Positions 42,813-46,939 of a stretch of 46,939 nt of DNA are shown here, piece after piece. A program made the position numbers and the translations under genes. The stretch comes from Actinomycetota bacterium. GTDB taxonomy: Bacteria > Actinomycetota > Actinomycetes > Nanopelagicales > Nanopelagicaceae. The stretch spans positions 1 to 46,939 of the forward strand of contig CANLHI010000006.1 of the NCBI GenBank assembly GCA_947490845.1, read 5' to 3'. The notes under the pieces are model-generated. The model saw only the letters and a list, made by a program, of their open reading frames with translations. It was not told the origin of the DNA and searched no databases. Position 1 is the first letter of the stretch, and the number at the start of each line of letters is the position of its first letter.

Positions 42813-43886
42813 TTAAACGTTAAATCTAAACTCCACAACATCGCCATCGGCCATTACATACTCTTTACCTTCCATACGCACCTTGCCTTTAGCTTTGGCA
42901 TCGGCCATTGATCCACATGTCATCAAATCATCGAAGCTAACAATTTCGGCCTTGATAAAACCTTTTTGGAAATCAGTGTGAATAACACCTGCCGCCATTG
43001 GGGCTGTGTCACCTTTATGAATTGTCCATGCGCGCGCCTCTTTTGGACCTGCAGTTAAATAAGTCTGCAATCCAAGAACGCTAAACCCAACACGAGCCAG
43101 CGTGGCAAGACCTGGTTCTTTCATCCCAATTGATTGCAGCAGTTCAAGAGCATCTTCATCGCTTAGTTCGGCAAGTTCGGCCTCGGTCTTTGCATCCAAG
43201 AAAATCGCCTCTGCTGGTGCAACTAGTGCACTTAACTTACTTCGCAGAACGTCATCACTTAATTCAGCGGCATCCACGTTAAATACATATAAGAATGGTT
43301 TGGCAGTTAACAAATGCAGGTCGCGCAGTAATTCAAGATCAAGACCAGATGAAGAAAGTGGCTTACCGCTCTGCAGATGCGCCTCCGCCTTCTTAACCGC
43401 CTCAACAACTGGCGCCGTCTCTTTATTTACGCGCGCTTCTTTCTCAAGTCGTGGCAACGCTTTTTCAATTGTCTGTAAATCCGCGAGCGCGAGTTCGGTA
43501 TTAATAGTCTCCATATCGCTGCTGGGATCAATGCGACCATCAACGTGAACGACATCGCCATCGGTGAAGACGCGAATTACTTGGCAGATGGCATCTGTCT
43601 CGCGGATATTGGCCAAGAATTTATTGCCCAGGCCCGCACCTTCAGAGGCACCTTTTACGATGCCGGCGATATCCACAAAAGATAGGGCGGCCGGCAGCAA
43701 TTTTTCAGAAGTAAAAATCTGCGCAAGTTTGGCCAATCGCTCATCCGGTACACCGACTACGCCAACGTTGGGTTCGATCGTGGCGAAGGGATAGTTAGCG
43801 GCGAGCACGTTATTTTTGGTGAGCGCATTAAAGAGGGTCGACTTTCCGACGTTTGGCAGACCGACGATTCCAATTGAAAGGCTCAT
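42813..43886 (-). CDS. ychF: Redox-regulated ATPase YchF (OLA1 type)
   Basis: 357 residues. [17 protein letters not shown] (G1), [12 protein letters not shown] (G2), [13 protein letters not shown] (G3) and NVDAAEL in place of NKxD: the last is the change that turns this GTPase fold into an ATPase. The C-terminal TGS domain is present ([41 protein letters not shown]). It binds ribosomes in stress. TAGGCT lies 9 bases before the ATG. It converges on the aminotransferase with adjacent stop codons and is divergent from rmuC. Confidence 0.97.
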   Translation of the reverse strand: MSLSIGIVGLPNVGKSTLFNALTKNNVLAANYPFATIEPNVGVVGVPDERLAKLAQIFTSEKLLPAALSFVDIAGIVKGASEGAGLGNKFLANIRETDAICQVIRVFTDGDVVHVDGRIDPSSDMETINTELALADLQTIEKALPRLEKEARVNKETAPVVEAVKKAEAHLQSGKPLSSSGLDLELLRDLHLLTAKPFLYVFNVDAAELSDDVLRSKLSALVAPAEAIFLDAKTEAELAELSDEDALELLQSIGMKEPGLATLARVGFSVLGLQTYLTAGPKEARAWTIHKGDTAPMAAGVIHTDFQKGFIKAEIVSFDDLMTCGSMADAKAKGKVRMEGKEYVMADGDVVEFRFNV

Positions 43887-43937
43887 AGGAAGCAGAGCCT
43901 ACGCGCGATTGTCGGTGCTTCCTGCCACGATAGGCCC

Positions 43938-45107
43938 ATGTCAAGCGCAGTAGTGGCCATTCTTACACTGATCATTGGGCTCCTAATCGGGATCGCCCTC
44001 GGGTTTTTCGTTGCACGTCGTCGCACATCTTCATCCGGTGCATCCGATGCCGATCTTGCATCAGCACGTGCCGAACGAGATTTATATAAATCAGAACGCG
44101 ATAACGCAATGGCGGGATCAAAGCTGGCAACTGAAGTTGAAGCGATGAAAACTGCTATGGAAAAACTGCAGAAAGAAGCAGCCGATGCTGACCGCCGGCG
44201 CATCGAAGCCGAATCTGATATCCGCACCCAAGTGCGCGCAATGTCGACTCACAACGAATCACTTGTTGCGCAAACAAAGGCAATTGCTGGCGCGCTATCT
44301 AATTCACAGACCCGCGGAAAATTTGGCGAGGCGCAACTTGAGTTAATGCTTGAAGATGCCGGATTACATAAAGGTATTGAATACACCGCACAGCGTTCCA
44401 CAACAGATGCGGATTCATCAGGCATTCCTGATATCACCGTGCGCATGCCCGGTGGCACAAAGTTGTTTATCGATTCAAAGTTTCCCTTTGATCGCTTTAT
44501 CCAGGCTCATGAAGTTGAAGACCCAACCGAGCGCGAGCGTTTATTCCTTGAACATAAGAAAGATCTGGCAAGCCACGTGGTCACCTTGGCTAAGCGCGGC
44601 TATCACGAATCACAAGATTCACCTGATTTTGTAATCCTCTTTGTTCCATTTGAATCACTTCTAACCGAGGCGTTGCGCGTTGATCCGCTATTTCTCGAGA
44701 GCGCCTTTAAATTAAATGTCACCATTGCAACCCCCACTTCAATGATGGCGTTGCTGCGAACTATCGGCAATGTTTATTCACGCAATTCTGTGGCACTTAA
44801 CGCGGAAAATATCGCTAAATCTGCTGCCTTATTTATGAAAGATCTAACCTTGCTCCACACCCGCATTGTTAAAGTTGGTACCGCAATAAACTCACTATCC
44901 AAGGCATATGGTGAGTTAATTCCAACTGCTGAATCCACCGTCAAGCGCGCCGCCGCCAAGATTCTTAGTTACGGAGTATCGGGTGATAAAGATAAACTCG
45001 CACTTGGTTATCCCGATGCACCAGCTGATGTTCGCGAACTTAAGAACTCTGAACTCGGAGCCGAAGATGACTTTATTGATGCCGAAGAAGTAAAGGATGA
45101 AGAATGA
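43938..45107 (+). CDS. rmuC: DNA recombination protein RmuC
   Basis: 389 residues. One N-terminal membrane helix (VVAILTLIIGLLIGIALGFFVARRR), a coiled-coil stretch to about residue 110 (AERDLYKSERDNAMAG, MEKLQKEAADADRRRIEAE), then the RmuC nuclease-like domain with RGKFGEAQLELMLEDAGLHKGIEYTAQ, PDITVRMPGGTKLFIDSKFPFD and the C-terminal half. RmuC limits DNA inversions at repeats. It overlaps the next gene by ATGA. No Shine-Dalgarno precedes the ATG; CACGAT ends 6 bases before it, a weak -10. Confidence 0.94.
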   Translation: MSSAVVAILTLIIGLLIGIALGFFVARRRTSSSGASDADLASARAERDLYKSERDNAMAGSKLATEVEAMKTAMEKLQKEAADADRRRIEAESDIRTQVRAMSTHNESLVAQTKAIAGALSNSQTRGKFGEAQLELMLEDAGLHKGIEYTAQRSTTDADSSGIPDITVRMPGGTKLFIDSKFPFDRFIQAHEVEDPTERERLFLEHKKDLASHVVTLAKRGYHESQDSPDFVILFVPFESLLTEALRVDPLFLESAFKLNVTIATPTSMMALLRTIGNVYSRNSVALNAENIAKSAALFMKDLTLLHTRIVKVGTAINSLSKAYGELIPTAESTVKRAAAKILSYGVSGDKDKLALGYPDAPADVRELKNSELGAEDDFIDAEEVKDEE

Positions 45108-45517
45108 GCACAACACCGCAAAACAGACCAAAGATAAGTGGTCCAGGTCTTAAGAAAGAGGGAGTAGTTGTCCTGCAATCTTTCTTCATTGCATTTTTTG
45201 CAGGCTTTGAACTTCTAATTCGCAGCGGAGCCGGAATCGTTAGCGGGCTGATTATCTGCATCGTTTTATTTGGTGGAATACGTTTTGGGCGTACTGGCAC
45301 CACATATGTTTCAGTTGTCACTCCACCGCTGGCATTTGCCGCAACGGTTATCACTTATTTAATTCTCACCGTCGGCATTAGCCCATCTCGCCTTGGCCTT
45401 GATTTCATCGCATCCCTTGCCAGCATCGCACCTTACTTACTGATTAGCGCTTTGTATGGCTGGTTCATGTTTCTTAACGAGAGAGCAAAAGCGCGCGCAC
45501 CAAAGCCGCGCGATTAA
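45104..45517 (+). CDS. DUF6542-like small membrane protein
   Basis: 137 residues. About four membrane segments: VVLQSFFIAFFAGFELLI, AGIVSGLIICIVLFGG, SVVTPPLAFAATVITYLILTV and FIASLASIAPYLLISALYGWF. The pattern GTTYVSVVTPPLAFA and basic cytosolic tails are seen in DUF6542 proteins, often next to ispH and xseA in actinobacteria. Function is unknown. It overlaps rmuC by 4 bases and ends 1 base before ispH on the other strand. Confidence 0.75.
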   Translation: MSTTPQNRPKISGPGLKKEGVVVLQSFFIAFFAGFELLIRSGAGIVSGLIICIVLFGGIRFGRTGTTYVSVVTPPLAFAATVITYLILTVGISPSRLGLDFIASLASIAPYLLISALYGWFMFLNERAKARAPKPRD

Positions 45518-45518
45518 A

Positions 45519-46472
45519 TTACTTGCCGGCTGACTTTAGCTCTTTACGTAATTCAGGTGGCAGTGCAAATAACAAGGTTTCTTGAGTCGCGGTAACTTCT
45601 TCAACATCACCAAAGCCGCGTTCTGAAAGCCAAGCCAGTAAATCACGAACCAAAATCTCGGGCACTGATGCACCACTTGTAACACCAATGGTTTCAACAC
45701 CATTGAGCCAATCTTCATCAGCTTCTTCGGCAAAATCAATTAGATAAGCGTTTTTTGTGCCGTATTCCTTAGCAACTTCCACTAAGCGAACTGAGTTAGA
45801 TGAATTTGTTGAGCCAACTACAAGAACCAAATCTGCTTGTGGTGCAATCTGCTTAATCGCTTCTTGGCGGTTCTGCGTTGCATAACAAATATCATCAGAA
45901 GGTGGATTAGCAATTTCTGGAAAACGTTCCTTTAGAATCGCAACAGATTGCATAGTCTCATCAACGCTTAACGTTGTTTGGGTAAGCCAGACCAACTTCT
46001 TACCTGGCGTTGGAATGATTGTGCGAGCCTGCTCTAAACCATCGACAATGCGCACTTTGCCAGGTGCTTCACCGGCGGTGCCTTCAACTTCTTCGTGGCC
46101 AACGTGGCCAATTAATAAGATTTCAGTTTCATCATCTGCAAAACGTTTAACTTCGTTGTGCACTTTTGTAACCAAGGGGCAGGTGGCATCAATTGTTCGC
46201 AAATTTCGGGCAGCTGCTTGCTCGTGGACGGCAGGTGAAACACCGTGCGCCGAGAAAACTACAGTCGCACCTTCCGGAACTTCATCGGTTTCATTTACAA
46301 AGATGACTCCGCGGGCTTCTAGGGTTGAGACCACATGCTTGTTATGGACGATCTCTTTGCGCACATAAATCGGGGCGCCATAGAGTTCCAGCGATTTCTC
46401 GACGGTAATAACCGCGCGGTCAACGCCAGCGCAATATCCGCGTGGCGCTGCAAGGAGAACTCTCTTAGCCAT
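45519..46472 (-). CDS. ispH: 4-hydroxy-3-methylbut-2-enyl diphosphate reductase IspH
   Basis: 317 residues from ATG 46472. IspH makes IPP and DMAPP in the last step of the MEP isoprenoid pathway with a [4Fe-4S] cluster. The three cluster cysteines are in [22 protein letters not shown] and [14 protein letters not shown]; the catalytic Glu is in WLTQTTLS... VDETMQS region, and the [10 protein letters not shown] loop is present. A longer frame to 46529 would run into the divergent xseA and is rejected, since TAGACT sits 7 bases before ATG 46472. Confidence 0.96.
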   Translation of the reverse strand: MAKRVLLAAPRGYCAGVDRAVITVEKSLELYGAPIYVRKEIVHNKHVVSTLEARGVIFVNETDEVPEGATVVFSAHGVSPAVHEQAAARNLRTIDATCPLVTKVHNEVKRFADDETEILLIGHVGHEEVEGTAGEAPGKVRIVDGLEQARTIIPTPGKKLVWLTQTTLSVDETMQSVAILKERFPEIANPPSDDICYATQNRQEAIKQIAPQADLVLVVGSTNSSNSVRLVEVAKEYGTKNAYLIDFAEEADEDWLNGVETIGVTSGASVPEILVRDLLAWLSERGFGDVEEVTATQETLLFALPPELRKELKSAGK

Positions 46473-46498
46473 GTGGGTGAGTCTATTAGGCTCGCCCC
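46473..46498. promoter_or_regulatory. Back-to-back divergent leaderless promoters of ispH and xseA
   Basis: Minus strand: TAGACT (46485..46480), 7 bases before the ispH ATG. Plus strand: TAGGCT (46487-46492), 6 bases before the xseA ATG at 46499. One base pair separates the two -10 elements, and only 26 bp lie between the start codons. Confidence 0.65.
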
Positions 46499-46939
46499 AT
46501 GTTCGAAACTTCAAGTGAATCCCCCGCACCAGTTCGGGTGGTCTCTGAGGCGATCAAAGATTATGTAGATCGCCTCGGGCCAATTTGGATTGAAGGCGAG
46601 ATCTCAGAACTCAATGAACGCAGCGGTGGAATGGCATTTATGCGCCTGCGCGACACTTCAGTTGATATGAGCCTTTCGGTGATGTGTTACAAAAACGTTT
46701 TGGCTGCGGTGCAACCGCTTCCTGCAAATGCGCGCGTAGTGATTTACGCAAAACCTTCTTGGTTTACTAAAAATGGTTCGCTGACAATGTCTGCCAAAGA
46801 GATTCGCCAAGTTGGCGTTGGTGAATTATTGGCACGTCTTGAGGCGCTCAAGACTCTGCTGGCAGCCGAAGGATTATTTAGCGTAGATCGCAAAGTTGCC
46901 CTGCCTAAGCTGCCACGCAAGGTTGGTCTGATCTGCGGT
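46499..46939 (+). CDS. xseA: Exodeoxyribonuclease VII large subunit, N-terminal part (cut by window end)
   Basis: 147 codons are in the window; the frame is open at the edge. XseA is the catalytic subunit of exonuclease VII, which degrades single-stranded DNA. The N-terminal OB domain is recognisable: [76 protein letters not shown], and the beginning of the catalytic core [13 protein letters not shown]. The start ATG 46499 has TAGGCT 6 bases upstream and no Shine-Dalgarno. The ispH-xseA divergent order is common in actinobacteria. Confidence 0.95.
   Translation, partial: MFETSSESPAPVRVVSEAIKDYVDRLGPIWIEGEISELNERSGGMAFMRLRDTSVDMSLSVMCYKNVLAAVQPLPANARVVIYAKPSWFTKNGSLTMSAKEIRQVGVGELLARLEALKTLLAAEGLFSVDRKVALPKLPRKVGLICG

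Overview
The window looks like a compact chromosomal stretch of a small-genome actinobacterium. It has moderate G+C, very short intergenic gaps, many 4-base ATGA gene overlaps, and several typically actinobacterial genes: a fused 2-oxoglutarate decarboxylase/dehydrogenase E1 (Kgd type), a SigR/RsrA pair, WhiB7, nickel superoxide dismutase, UvrD2 and AdnA/AdnB. A planktonic freshwater lineage (acI/Nanopelagicales) would fit, but this is inferred from style and not proven. I see no phage, IS element or CRISPR array.

Layout. 1-3.6 kb, minus strand: 5' part of tmRNA, smpB, ftsX, ftsE, prfB (trans-translation, division ABC module, release factor 2). 3.6-5.8 kb: an AT-rich secreted coiled-coil protein of unknown function, a small membrane protein and an SDR. 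5.9-9.7 kb: kgd. 9.7-10.5 kb: nickel superoxide dismutase with its divergent maturation peptidase. 10.5-12.7 kb: FlK-like thioesterase, RsrA-type anti-sigma factor, SigR-type sigma factor, SRAP DNA-crosslink protein. 12.7-18.1 kb, plus strand: aroA-rsgA-hisN-copA, nearly all overlapping. 18.0-22.7 kb, minus strand: DUF4389 protein, initiator tRNA, UPF0182 membrane protein, a LonS-type protease without a PDZ domain, a small membrane protein.

22.7-39.2 kb holds the actinobacterial block known from the Rv3193c-Rv3202c region of Mycobacterium tuberculosis (from memory): UPF0182, LonS, DUF2342, an E1-like protein, ABC1 kinase, WhiB7, UvrD2, NudC, AdnB, AdnA. It is mixed here with a YgjP-like metalloprotease, a 54-residue zinc-ribbon protein, a VOC protein and an EEP phosphatase. 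The end carries typA, a class-III aminotransferase, ychF, rmuC, a DUF6542-like membrane protein, ispH and the start of xseA.

Two regulatory themes stand out. First, the 390-base gap before whiB7 contains a 57-codon upstream ORF, a strong intrinsic terminator, and a competing antiterminator whose 5' strand lies in the last uORF codons: a complete translation-coupled attenuator readable from sequence. Second, many genes lack a Shine-Dalgarno sequence and have a TAnnnT element (often TAGACT or TAGGCT) ending 5-9 bases before the start codon, the signature of leaderless transcription. At three divergent pairs the two -10 elements abut or overlap, so the promoters should exclude each other. Other unexplained structures are a 75-nt two-stem hairpin at 24145-24219 and a 15-bp perfect inverted repeat over the start of the VOC gene.
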